The notes under the pieces: model-generated
What the model was told of the DNA's origin: nothing
The model's input: the letters and a program-made list of their open reading frames with translations, nothing else
Databases searched by the model: none
DNA from: Thauera sp.
GTDB taxonomy: Bacteria > Pseudomonadota > Gammaproteobacteria > Burkholderiales > Rhodocyclaceae
Direction: 5' to 3'
DNA length: 17,540 nucleotides
Assembly: GCA_003446655.1 (NCBI GenBank)
Contig: DMCZ01000044.1
Coordinates: forward strand, 1-17,540
Made by a program: the position numbers and the translations under genes
Shown: piece after piece, positions 1-9,164 of the stretch
Numbering within the stretch: position 1 is the first letter of the stretch
How the letters are laid out: the number at the start of each line of letters is the position of its first letter

Positions 1-104
1 GCTGCCTGCTCCAAAGCCGCCTCGCAGGACGGCTCGGTTCCGTAGCGCTGGAGAAACTCGGGCATGGACAGTCCGGATTGAAACTTGATTCGGTTCATCG
101 GCAT
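1..104 (-). CDS. IS1595-family transposase, N-terminal fragment (cut by contig end)
   Basis: Reading the minus strand from an ATG at 104 gives 34 residues beginning MPMNRIKFQSGLSMPEFLQ and continuing RYGTEPSCEAALEQA before the window ends. This N-terminus (a 'sLpEFl.rYGTE.qCe.al' pattern leading into a zinc-finger region) is what I know from IS1595/ISXO2-type DDE transposases. The rest of the protein, including any zinc ribbon and the catalytic domain, lies outside the window, so intactness cannot be judged. A second in-frame ATG is at 98. A GAGAGG Shine-Dalgarno-like stretch precedes the first ATG. A multicopy insertion sequence at a contig edge is a usual cause of an assembly break. Family assignment rests on 34 residues from memory, so it is probable, not certain. 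Confidence 0.7.
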   Translation of the reverse strand, partial: MPMNRIKFQSGLSMPEFLQRYGTEPSCEAALEQA

Positions 105-140
105 GGCACACCTCTCAGCGGAAAAGCTGTATCTTTGTAC

Positions 141-170
141 AGTATAGACCTGTTGGGGTGCCTGGCTGAA
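141..170 (-). promoter_or_regulatory. Possible promoter of the IS1595-type transposase
   Basis: On the minus strand a TATACT -10 hexamer (plus positions 141-146) lies 18 bases downstream of a weak -35, TTCAGC (165-170). It sits about 40 bases upstream of the transposase ATG, a sensible distance. I could not define the insertion sequence's terminal inverted repeat or its target duplication, because the other end is not in the window. Confidence 0.35.
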
Positions 171-180
171 CATCGTTGCT

Positions 181-525
181 AATCAAGAATCCGTAAGGGT
201 GGCGGCATCGAGTTCAGACCGCGCGCGGCCCGCGCAGTACGCACAGCGTCGGCGGGCCTCGAGGGTCGATGTCGGCACACAGGAGCGAGTCGTGCTGGTT
301 CAGACCTTCTCCTTCACGCCCAGCCCGTAATGCGCGCCGCGCTCACGGGTCGTGCGCGCAATCACAATTGAGTGCAATGCCCCTCTCCCGATCCGCGCGA
401 AAGCACCCGCAACGCTTCCATCGACGCCGTGCCCAGCGGGTGCTGCGGGCGAACGATAGCGCGCTCTAACGCGACCGGCCACCTGCAAGGCATGGGTCGG
501 GCCCTCGGTGACCTACTGGTGAGCC
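181..525. other. Gap between IS end and regulator; no supported gene
   Basis: These 345 bases contain only short overlapping open frames on both strands, rich in Arg, Ala and Ser, as high-GC non-coding DNA gives by chance. None has a convincing ribosome-binding site or a recognisable motif. The left boundary of the insertion sequence must lie somewhere in or just before this stretch, but I could not place its terminal repeat. I see no tRNA, terminator or recognisable gene remnant. Confidence 0.5.
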
Positions 526-1536
526 TCACTTGGGGCGGTAGGCGCCCGGGGTGCTGCCGGTCCATTTCCGGAACGCGCGATGAAAGGCGTTGGGGTCCTC
601 GAAGCCCATTTCCTGGCCAATGACGGCGATCGGGGTATTGGTCTTCGTCAGCAACTGAATCGTCGCGTCCCGGCGGAGTTCATCCTTGATCGCCTGGAAG
701 GTGGTGCCCTCCGCGGCCAGCCGGCGGGTCAGCGTGCGCAGGGACAGGTGCAGCGCGCTGGCGGTCTGACCGGCGCTAATCGGGAGGCCGAGGCGTGGGC
801 GCAAGTGCTCGCGGACCTTCTGCCGGGTCGGGTGCTGCTCGAAGGCGACGAACAGCCAGTCGCCGGGGGCCCGGGCCAGGAACCGGGCGAGCGAGCGCCG
901 GTCCTGGCGGATCGGCGTGGCCAACTGGGCGGCCTCGAAGTAGAGGGCTGAAACCGCCTGCTCGAAAAACACCGGGCCGGGGTAGAGAAAACCGTATTCC
1001 GACGCGTGGCTCGGGCGCCGATAACTGCAATCGACACGCGCCAGGGTCATGCGGTGCCCGGTGAGCCAGGACGCCACGCCGTGGATCAGCTTGAGCAAGA
1101 TCTCCTGTCCGAAGGTATTCGCCGCGGCCTGCGGCGTCCGCGGAATCAGGGCCATCCGGATGAGGCTGCCTTCGCGAGCAAGTTCGATGCGGAAGTCATC
1201 CAGCAGCAGGTGGAAGAAGCGGCTGAGTCGGAACAGGGCGGTCTGCAGCGTCGCCGAGTCGAGCAGGCTGAGGCAGAGAAACTTCAACGAGCCCGAGCGC
1301 ACGGGCCGCGAAAACATCCCCGGCAGTTCGTCATCCAGTTGGCTGGCCAGTTGCCGGTAGAGGGTGGCGAACTGCTCGGTGGTCACCCTGGCCGTTTCCG
1401 CGCCAAGGAGGACCGGAGCGATACCCGCCCGCGCCAGCGCGTCCGCCTGCCCCGCCGGATCGAGCGGCGTGCCGTTCAACAGGTTCAGCACGAAGGACAT
1501 CGGGATCGTGCCGGCAGTGATGTCGGTCGGGGCCAT
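526..1536 (-). CDS. AraC/XylS-family transcriptional regulator
   Basis: This is a 336-residue DNA-binding regulator with the architecture of AraC proteins that carry a long N-terminal effector domain (arabinose-binding-like, PF12625 type). The C-terminal ~85 residues form the double helix-turn-helix. The first helix pair is around 'TASALHLSLRTLTRRLAAEG', and the second carries the family signature 'IAVIGQEMGFEDPNAFHRAF' followed by RKWTGSTPGAYR almost at the C-terminus. The frame stays open to an ATG at 1590, but I chose the ATG at 1536 (MAPTDITAG), because the extra 18 residues look like leader and overlap a direct repeat that may be an operator. Ribosome-binding signals are weak for every candidate start; another start is at 1500. 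The gene diverges from the acyl-CoA ligase operon, so it probably controls that operon, with a fatty acid or acyl-CoA as a plausible effector. That role is inferred from position only. Confidence 0.9.
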   Translation of the reverse strand: MAPTDITAGTIPMSFVLNLLNGTPLDPAGQADALARAGIAPVLLGAETARVTTEQFATLYRQLASQLDDELPGMFSRPVRSGSLKFLCLSLLDSATLQTALFRLSRFFHLLLDDFRIELAREGSLIRMALIPRTPQAAANTFGQEILLKLIHGVASWLTGHRMTLARVDCSYRRPSHASEYGFLYPGPVFFEQAVSALYFEAAQLATPIRQDRRSLARFLARAPGDWLFVAFEQHPTRQKVREHLRPRLGLPISAGQTASALHLSLRTLTRRLAAEGTTFQAIKDELRRDATIQLLTKTNTPIAVIGQEMGFEDPNAFHRAFRKWTGSTPGAYRPK

Positions 1537-1572
1537 GGTGCGGTGCTTCGCATCGCGAGAATGGCCGATTAT

Positions 1573-1592
1573 GCAAGTGTTTCGGCGCAAGT
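1573..1592. promoter_or_regulatory. Direct repeat in the divergent intergenic region, candidate AraC-type operator
   Basis: The hexamer GCAAGT occurs at 1573-1578 and again at 1587-1592, 14 bases apart start to start, between the regulator and the ligase operon. AraC-family proteins usually bind direct repeats, with each HTH contacting one major groove. The short motif could arise by chance, and no clear -35/-10 pair is visible beside it. Low confidence. Confidence 0.25.
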
Positions 1593-1796
1593 CGCAATCG
1601 GCATCGGATGCGCTCGTTCTTAGAATTGCTCCCGCAATCCGCGCATAAGTGGATTGGATTGCCAGATCGTCCGGCCGCGCCAGCAGTTCTCTGTCGATGC
1701 GGGAAACCGGACTCAGGCGCAGAGCGCATGGCGGAAGGTGTTGGTTGGCCCAAGCCGGCGCGCAAGAAAAGAGAAGACTTTCCGGAGACCTCGCTC

Positions 1797-3440
1797 ATGC
1801 CCACCGAATCCATCCAAGCCGCAGCTTCGGCTTACGCCTACCCGCTGCTGATCAAGCAACTCCTGCATACACCGCTGGCGACTGCCGCCGATCAGGAGAT
1901 CGTCTACCGCGACAGCCACCGCCAGACCTACCGCGACCTGGCCGCCCGGATCCGTCGCCTGGCCAATTCGCTGCGCGATGCCGGGGTCGGCCCGGGCGAT
2001 ACCGTCGCGGTGATGGACTGGGACAGCCACCGCTATCTCGAATGCTTCTTCGCCGTGCCGATGATGGGTGCGGTGCTGCAGACGGTGAATGTGCGCCTGT
2101 CGCCCGAGCAGATCCTGTACACGCTGAATCACGCCGGTGCCGACATCGTCCTGGTCAACGCCGATTTCATCCCGGTGCTGGCGGGCATCAAGGGCCAACT
2201 GGAGACGGTGAAGCGCTTCGTGCTGATCTCCGATACCGGCAGCGACATGGCGATGTGGCAGATTCCCTTTGTCGGCGAGTACGAGGCCTTGCTGGCGAAG
2301 GCGTCGAGCGAGTACGACTTCCCCGACTTCGACGAGAACACGCGGGCGACGACCTTCTACACGACCGGTACGACCGGGCTGCCGAAGGGCGTCTATTTCA
2401 GCCACCGCCAACTGGTGCTGCACACGCTGGCGGTCGCCACCCATCTGGGTACCGCAGAGGACCACGGCCGCCTGCACCGCGGCGACGTGTACATGCCGAT
2501 CACCCCGATGTTCCACGTCCACGCGTGGGGCGTGCCCTACATCGCGACGCTGCTCGGCCTCAAGCAGGTCTATCCCGGCCGCTATGCGCCCGAGACCCTG
2601 GCCCGCTACATCCAGGACGAGAAGGTCACCTTCTCGCACTGCGTGCCGACCATCCTGCAGATGCTGCTGACCAACGCCGAGGCGAAGGCGGTCGATCTCA
2701 AGGGCTGGAAGGTCATCATCGGCGGTTCGGCGCTGCCCAAAGGGCTCGCCGCCGCGGCGCTGGAGCGCGGTATCGACGTCTTCGCCGGTTACGGCATGTC
2801 GGAAACCTGCCCGATCCTGACCATCGCCCGAGTGCCCGGCGACCTCCCGGCCGAGGATCTGGACGGCCAGGCCGACCAGCGCATCCGCACCGGCTATCCG
2901 GTGCCGCTGGTCGATCTCCACACCGTCGACGGCGACCTCCTCGACGCCCCCCGTGACGGCAAGAGCACCGGCGAGATCGTCGTCCGCGCGCCGTGGCTGA
3001 CCATGGGCTACCTGCACAACCCGTCCGCATCGGACGAGCTGTGGGCCGGCGGCTACCTCCATACCGGCGACATCGGGACCATCGACCCGGCCGGCTGCCT
3101 GCAGGTGACCGACCGTCTGAAGGACGTGATCAAGACCGGCGGCGAGTGGGTGTCCTCGCTCGAGCTCGAAAACATCATCTCCCAGCACCCGGCGGTCAGC
3201 GAGGTCGCGGTCATCGGGGTGAAGGACGACAAGTGGGGCGAGCGTCCGCTGGCGATGGTCGTCCTCAAGCCGGGGCAGACGGCCACGGCCGACGAGATCA
3301 AGGCCACCGTCGCGAAATCGGCCGAGGCGGGCCACATCTCGCGCTACGCGGTGCCCGACGAGATCCGATTCGTCGAGGAGCTGGCGCGCACCAGCGTCGG
3401 CAAGATCAACAAGAAAGCCATTCGCGAACATCTGGCCTGA
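1797..3440 (+). CDS. AMP-forming fatty acyl-CoA ligase (medium/long-chain, AlkK/DmdB-like)
   Basis: This 547-residue ANL-superfamily enzyme activates a carboxylic acid to its CoA thioester via an acyl-adenylate. The P-loop-like motif TTFYTTGTTGLPKG is at residues 185-198 (Lys197), the adenine-binding GYGMSET at 331-337, the hinge region LHTGDIG...DRLKDVIKTGGEWVSS follows, and the C-terminal catalytic lysine is Lys536 in TSVGKINKK. Length and the MFHVHAWG segment match the AlkK/DmdB group of medium- to long-chain ligases better than E. coli FadD. The frame is open from 1608, but the ATG at 1797 has a CGGAGA ribosome-binding site at a good distance and gives the usual family length. It is the first gene of a tightly spaced operon, 28 bases before fadN. 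Chain-length specificity cannot be read from sequence. A methylmercaptopropionate ligase (DmdB) is possible but less likely beside a full beta-oxidation set. Confidence 0.93.
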   Translation: MPTESIQAAASAYAYPLLIKQLLHTPLATAADQEIVYRDSHRQTYRDLAARIRRLANSLRDAGVGPGDTVAVMDWDSHRYLECFFAVPMMGAVLQTVNVRLSPEQILYTLNHAGADIVLVNADFIPVLAGIKGQLETVKRFVLISDTGSDMAMWQIPFVGEYEALLAKASSEYDFPDFDENTRATTFYTTGTTGLPKGVYFSHRQLVLHTLAVATHLGTAEDHGRLHRGDVYMPITPMFHVHAWGVPYIATLLGLKQVYPGRYAPETLARYIQDEKVTFSHCVPTILQMLLTNAEAKAVDLKGWKVIIGGSALPKGLAAAALERGIDVFAGYGMSETCPILTIARVPGDLPAEDLDGQADQRIRTGYPVPLVDLHTVDGDLLDAPRDGKSTGEIVVRAPWLTMGYLHNPSASDELWAGGYLHTGDIGTIDPAGCLQVTDRLKDVIKTGGEWVSSLELENIISQHPAVSEVAVIGVKDDKWGERPLAMVVLKPGQTATADEIKATVAKSAEAGHISRYAVPDEIRFVEELARTSVGKINKKAIREHLA

Positions 3441-3468
3441 CGGCCATCGCAAACCAGGAGTCAATCGC

Positions 3469-5865
<2,397 letters not shown>

Positions 5866-5887
5866 TCCGGCCCAGGAGAACACCATA

Positions 5888-7084
5888 ATGAGCAAACAGA
5901 TTCAGGAAGCCTACATCGTCGCCGCAACCCGCCTGCCGGTGGGCAAGCGCAACGGCATGTTCAGGAATGCGCGGCCGGACGACATGCTGGCCCACGCCAT
6001 CCGCGCCGTGGTCGCGCAGGCGCCCGGCGTCGACCCGACCCGCATCGGCGACGTCATCGTCGGCTGCGCCATCCCCGAAGCCGAGCAGGGCATGAACGTG
6101 GCCCGCATCGGTGCGCTGCTCGCCGGTCTGCCGAATACCGTCCCGGGCATCACCATCAACCGCTTCTGCTCCTCCGGACTGCAGGCCGTCGCCGACGCCG
6201 CCAATCAGATCCGTCTCGGCCTGGCCGACGTGATGATCGCCGCCGGTACGGAGTCGATGACCGCGATGTCCAACATCATGGGCAACAAGGTGGCGGCCAA
6301 CCCCGCCTGGTTCTCCGATGAAAACATCGGCATTGCCTACGGCATGGGCCTGACCGCCGAGAAGGTGGCGCAGCAGTGGGGCATCGGCCGCGAGGCGCAG
6401 GATGCCTTTGCCGAGGCGTCCCACCGCAAGGCCTGCGCCGCGATCGCTGCCGGGCATTTCAAGGCCGAGACCTCGCCCTTCACCGTGCGTGACTACAAGC
6501 CCGATCTGGCCAGCGGCGAAATCCGCCAGCGCGACCGCACGCCGACCGACGACGAGGGCGCACGCCCGGACATCTCCGTCGAGAAGCTCGCCAGGCTGCG
6601 CCCGGTCTTCCACGCCAGGGGCTCGGTCACCGCGGGCAACGCCTCGCAGATGTCCGATGGCGCCGGCGCCGTGATGCTGGTCTCGGAGAAGGTCCTGAAG
6701 GAACACAACCTGACCCCGCTCGCCCGCTTTGCCGGCTTTGCCGTCGGCGGGGTGGCGCCGGAGATTATGGGCGTCGGTCCGATCGTCGCGATCCCCAAGG
6801 TGCTGCAGCAAGCCGGCATCCGCAAGGAAGACCTGGACTGGATCGAGCTGAACGAAGCCTTTGCAGCGCAGGCGCTCGCCGTAGTCAAGGAGCTCGACCT
6901 CGACCCGTCGAAGATCAACCCGCTGGGCGGCGCGATCGCGCTCGGCCACCCGCTCGGTGCCACCGGCGCCATCCGCACGGCGACGCTGCTGCACGGCATG
7001 CGCCGTACCGGCGGCAAGTACGGGATGGTCAGCATGTGCATCGGCACGGGCATGGGTGCCGCCGGCATCTTCGAAAGCATCTGA
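5888..7084 (+). CDS. fadA: Acetyl-CoA C-acyltransferase (3-ketoacyl-CoA thiolase)
   Basis: This 398-residue thiolase cleaves 3-ketoacyl-CoA with CoA to acetyl-CoA and a shortened acyl-CoA. All catalytic elements are visible: nucleophilic Cys94 in NRFCSSGLQ, His354 in GHPLGATGA, and Cys384 in the C-terminal CIGTGMGAAG. A typical NEAFAAQ motif precedes the final active-site segment. Length is standard for the family. The ATG at 5888 is preceded by AGGAGA, 22 bases after fadN. Sequence alone cannot fully separate a degradative thiolase I from a biosynthetic acetyl-CoA acetyltransferase. The operon position between fadN and an acyl-CoA dehydrogenase favours the degradative role. Confidence 0.94.
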   Translation: MSKQIQEAYIVAATRLPVGKRNGMFRNARPDDMLAHAIRAVVAQAPGVDPTRIGDVIVGCAIPEAEQGMNVARIGALLAGLPNTVPGITINRFCSSGLQAVADAANQIRLGLADVMIAAGTESMTAMSNIMGNKVAANPAWFSDENIGIAYGMGLTAEKVAQQWGIGREAQDAFAEASHRKACAAIAAGHFKAETSPFTVRDYKPDLASGEIRQRDRTPTDDEGARPDISVEKLARLRPVFHARGSVTAGNASQMSDGAGAVMLVSEKVLKEHNLTPLARFAGFAVGGVAPEIMGVGPIVAIPKVLQQAGIRKEDLDWIELNEAFAAQALAVVKELDLDPSKINPLGGAIALGHPLGATGAIRTATLLHGMRRTGGKYGMVSMCIGTGMGAAGIFESI

Positions 7085-7110
7085 ACGAACAGATCGAAAG
7101 AGAGAACACC

Positions 7111-8907
7111 ATGAGTGATTACATCGCCCCCGTGAAGGACATGCGCTTCGTGATGGACGAGATCGTCGGTCTCGACGCCATCGCCGCGCTTCCCGGCTAC
7201 GAAGAAGCCACGCCCGACATGGCGGACGCCATCCTCGAGGAGGCGGCCAAGTTCGCCAGCGGCGTGCTGGCCCCGCTCAACTGGATCGGCGACACGCAGG
7301 GCTGCAAGCTCGGGCCTGACGGCGTCGTCACCGCCGACGGATGGAAGGAAGCCTACAAGGCCTTCTGCGACGCCGGCTGGAACGGCCTGGCCTCGCCGAC
7401 GGCGTACGGCGGGCAGGGCCTGCCGGAAGCCATCGGCATCGCGGTCAAGGAGATGGCCTCGTCCGCCAACCTGTCCTTCTCGCTCGGTCCGCTGCTGACC
7501 GGTGGCGCCGTGGCTGCGCTGCTGACCTGCGCCAGCGACGAACTCAAGGCCATCTACCTGGAGAAGATGATCTCCGGAGAATGGACCGGCACGATGAACC
7601 TGACGGAGCCGAATGCGGGTTCCGATCTGGCCCTGATCCGCAGCCGCGCCGAGCCGCAGGCTGACGGCAGCTACCGCGTCTTCGGCCAGAAGATCTTCAT
7701 CACCTATGGCGACCACGACATGACGGACAACATCGTCCATCTCGTTCTCGCCCGCCTGCCGGACGCCCCGGCGGGCGTGAAGGGCATCTCGCTCTTCCTG
7801 GTGCCGAAGTTCCTGGTCAATGCCGACGGTTCGCTCGGCGAGCGCAACGATGCCTACTGCGTGTCGATCGAGCACAAGCTCGGCATCCACGCCAGCCCGA
7901 CCTGCGTCATGGCCTTCGGTGACAAAGGCGGCGCCGTCGGCTATCTGCTGGGTGAGGCGAATCGCGGCCTCGAGTACATGTTCATCATGATGAACGAGGC
8001 GCGCATGGGCGTCGGTCTGCAGGGGGTCGCCCTCGGCGAGCGCGCCTACCAGCAGGCGCTCGGCTATGCCCGCGAACGCAAGCAGGGGCGGGACGCCGTG
8101 ACCGGCGAAGCGCTGGTCACGATCGACAAGCATCCGGACGTGCGCCGCATGCTGATGCTGATGAAGTCGCGCGTCGAAGCCTGCCGCGCGGTCACCTACT
8201 TCACCGCCGGGCTGCTCGACCGTGCGCACGCCGGCACCGATCCCGAGCAGAAGAAGCGCGACCTGTTCCTGGCCGAACTGCTGATTCCCGTGGTCAAGGG
8301 TGGCGGCACGGAGATGGCGGTCGAGGTGACTTCGCTCGGCATCCAGGTGCACGGCGGCATGGGCTTCATCGAGGAGACCGGCGCCGCGCAGCACTGGCGC
8401 GATTCGCGCATCACGACGATCTACGAAGGCACCACCGGCATCCAGGCCAACGACCTGATCTTCCGCAAGCTGATGCGCGACCAGGGCGCCACCGCCCAGG
8501 CCGTCCTCTCCGAGGTGCAGGGCACGGCCGACGCGCTGCTGGCTTCCGACCGGCCCGAACTGCGTGCCATCGGCGCGCAACTGCTGGGCGCGAAACAGGC
8601 CTGGTCCGACGCCACGGAGTGGGTACTGGGCACTGTCAGGTCGGACGTTGCGGCCGTGCTGACCGCGGCCCTGCCGTACCTCAACCTAGCCGTCCTCGTC
8701 TGCGGCGGCTGGATGATGGGCAGGGCGGCCTTGGCCGCCGCCGGCTACCTGGACAGCGAAGCCGGCGACCAGCGGTTCTATCGCAGCAAGATCGCCACCG
8801 CCGGCTTCTACGCTGACCAACTGCTGGCGCAGGCCGAGGCCTGGAGCAAGGTGGCGATGGCCGGCGACGCGGCGATCCGGGGCTTTGGCGACGTGCTGTT
8901 CGAATGA
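7111..8907 (+). CDS. fadE: Acyl-CoA dehydrogenase, long (about 600-residue) DmdC-like type
   Basis: This 598-residue FAD-dependent enzyme catalyses the first oxidation of beta-oxidation, acyl-CoA to trans-2-enoyl-CoA, passing electrons to ETF. It has the flavin-contact motif MNLTEPNAGSDL, the C-terminal helical bundle with QVHGGMGFIEE, and the catalytic base Glu439 in TTIYEGTTGIQAND. About 130 further residues follow the dehydrogenase core, matching the extra C-terminal domain (PF12806 type) of long acyl-CoA dehydrogenases such as DmdC and AidB relatives. The frame is open from 7036, but the ATG at 7111, 26 bases after fadA with an AAAGAGAG stretch upstream, gives the expected MSDYIAPVKDMRF start. 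It closes the operon. The symbol follows the fadNAE gene order; similarity to 3-methylmercaptopropionyl-CoA dehydrogenases means substrate range is open. Confidence 0.92.
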   Translation: MSDYIAPVKDMRFVMDEIVGLDAIAALPGYEEATPDMADAILEEAAKFASGVLAPLNWIGDTQGCKLGPDGVVTADGWKEAYKAFCDAGWNGLASPTAYGGQGLPEAIGIAVKEMASSANLSFSLGPLLTGGAVAALLTCASDELKAIYLEKMISGEWTGTMNLTEPNAGSDLALIRSRAEPQADGSYRVFGQKIFITYGDHDMTDNIVHLVLARLPDAPAGVKGISLFLVPKFLVNADGSLGERNDAYCVSIEHKLGIHASPTCVMAFGDKGGAVGYLLGEANRGLEYMFIMMNEARMGVGLQGVALGERAYQQALGYARERKQGRDAVTGEALVTIDKHPDVRRMLMLMKSRVEACRAVTYFTAGLLDRAHAGTDPEQKKRDLFLAELLIPVVKGGGTEMAVEVTSLGIQVHGGMGFIEETGAAQHWRDSRITTIYEGTTGIQANDLIFRKLMRDQGATAQAVLSEVQGTADALLASDRPELRAIGAQLLGAKQAWSDATEWVLGTVRSDVAAVLTAALPYLNLAVLVCGGWMMGRAALAAAGYLDSEAGDQRFYRSKIATAGFYADQLLAQAEAWSKVAMAGDAAIRGFGDVLFE

Positions 8908-8981
8908 GACAGAGCCCGTCCGCGAGGTAACAGGCCGGTTTCGACCAGCGGAGCTCCCTCTCTCCCTCTGTTGGCGATTTG

Positions 8982-9014
8982 CCCATCCGGCACATGTGCC
9001 GGATGGGGTCTTTT
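8982..9014 (+). terminator. Rho-independent terminator of the beta-oxidation operon (perfect palindrome)
   Basis: Positions 8982-9007 are a perfect 26-base palindrome with arms CCCATCCGGCACA and TGTGCCGGATGGG, followed by GTCTTTT. It lies 75 bases after the acyl-CoA dehydrogenase stop and before the next gene. As RNA the arms pair to the centre with a small loop forced open. The T-run is short, so efficiency is uncertain. Confidence 0.7.
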
Positions 9015-9037
9015 CCTGCGCGGCGGATCCCGGAAAA

Positions 9038-9061
9038 CCCATCCCCATTCCCATTCCCATG
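9038..9061. repeat. Short CCCATN hexamer repeat (four units)
   Basis: Four consecutive hexamers of the form CCCATN (final base C, T, T, G) lie in the leader of the outer-membrane protein gene, followed at once by a small C4/G5 hairpin (9062-9075). No function is evident. Confidence 0.5.
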
Positions 9062-9164
9062 CCCCTGCACGGGGGCGCTCGAGCGGTCGAATCGACGCTC
9101 GCATTGCAAGAAAACCTCAAAACAACACCGCCCATTCAGGCGATATCGACCAAAGGAGCAAGAC

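Noticed and set aside
269..623. Short overlapping open frames near the left end
   Set aside because: No ribosome-binding sites, motifs or coding-like composition; several overlap each other and the regulator's 3' end.
6493..8580. 695-codon minus-strand open frame opposite fadA/fadE
   Set aside because: It spans the boundary of two well-supported genes on the other strand, with no motifs of its own.
8982..9007. 26-base perfect palindrome as an operator or mobile-element end
   Set aside because: Its place just after an operon's last stop codon and the following T-run make a terminator the simpler reading.
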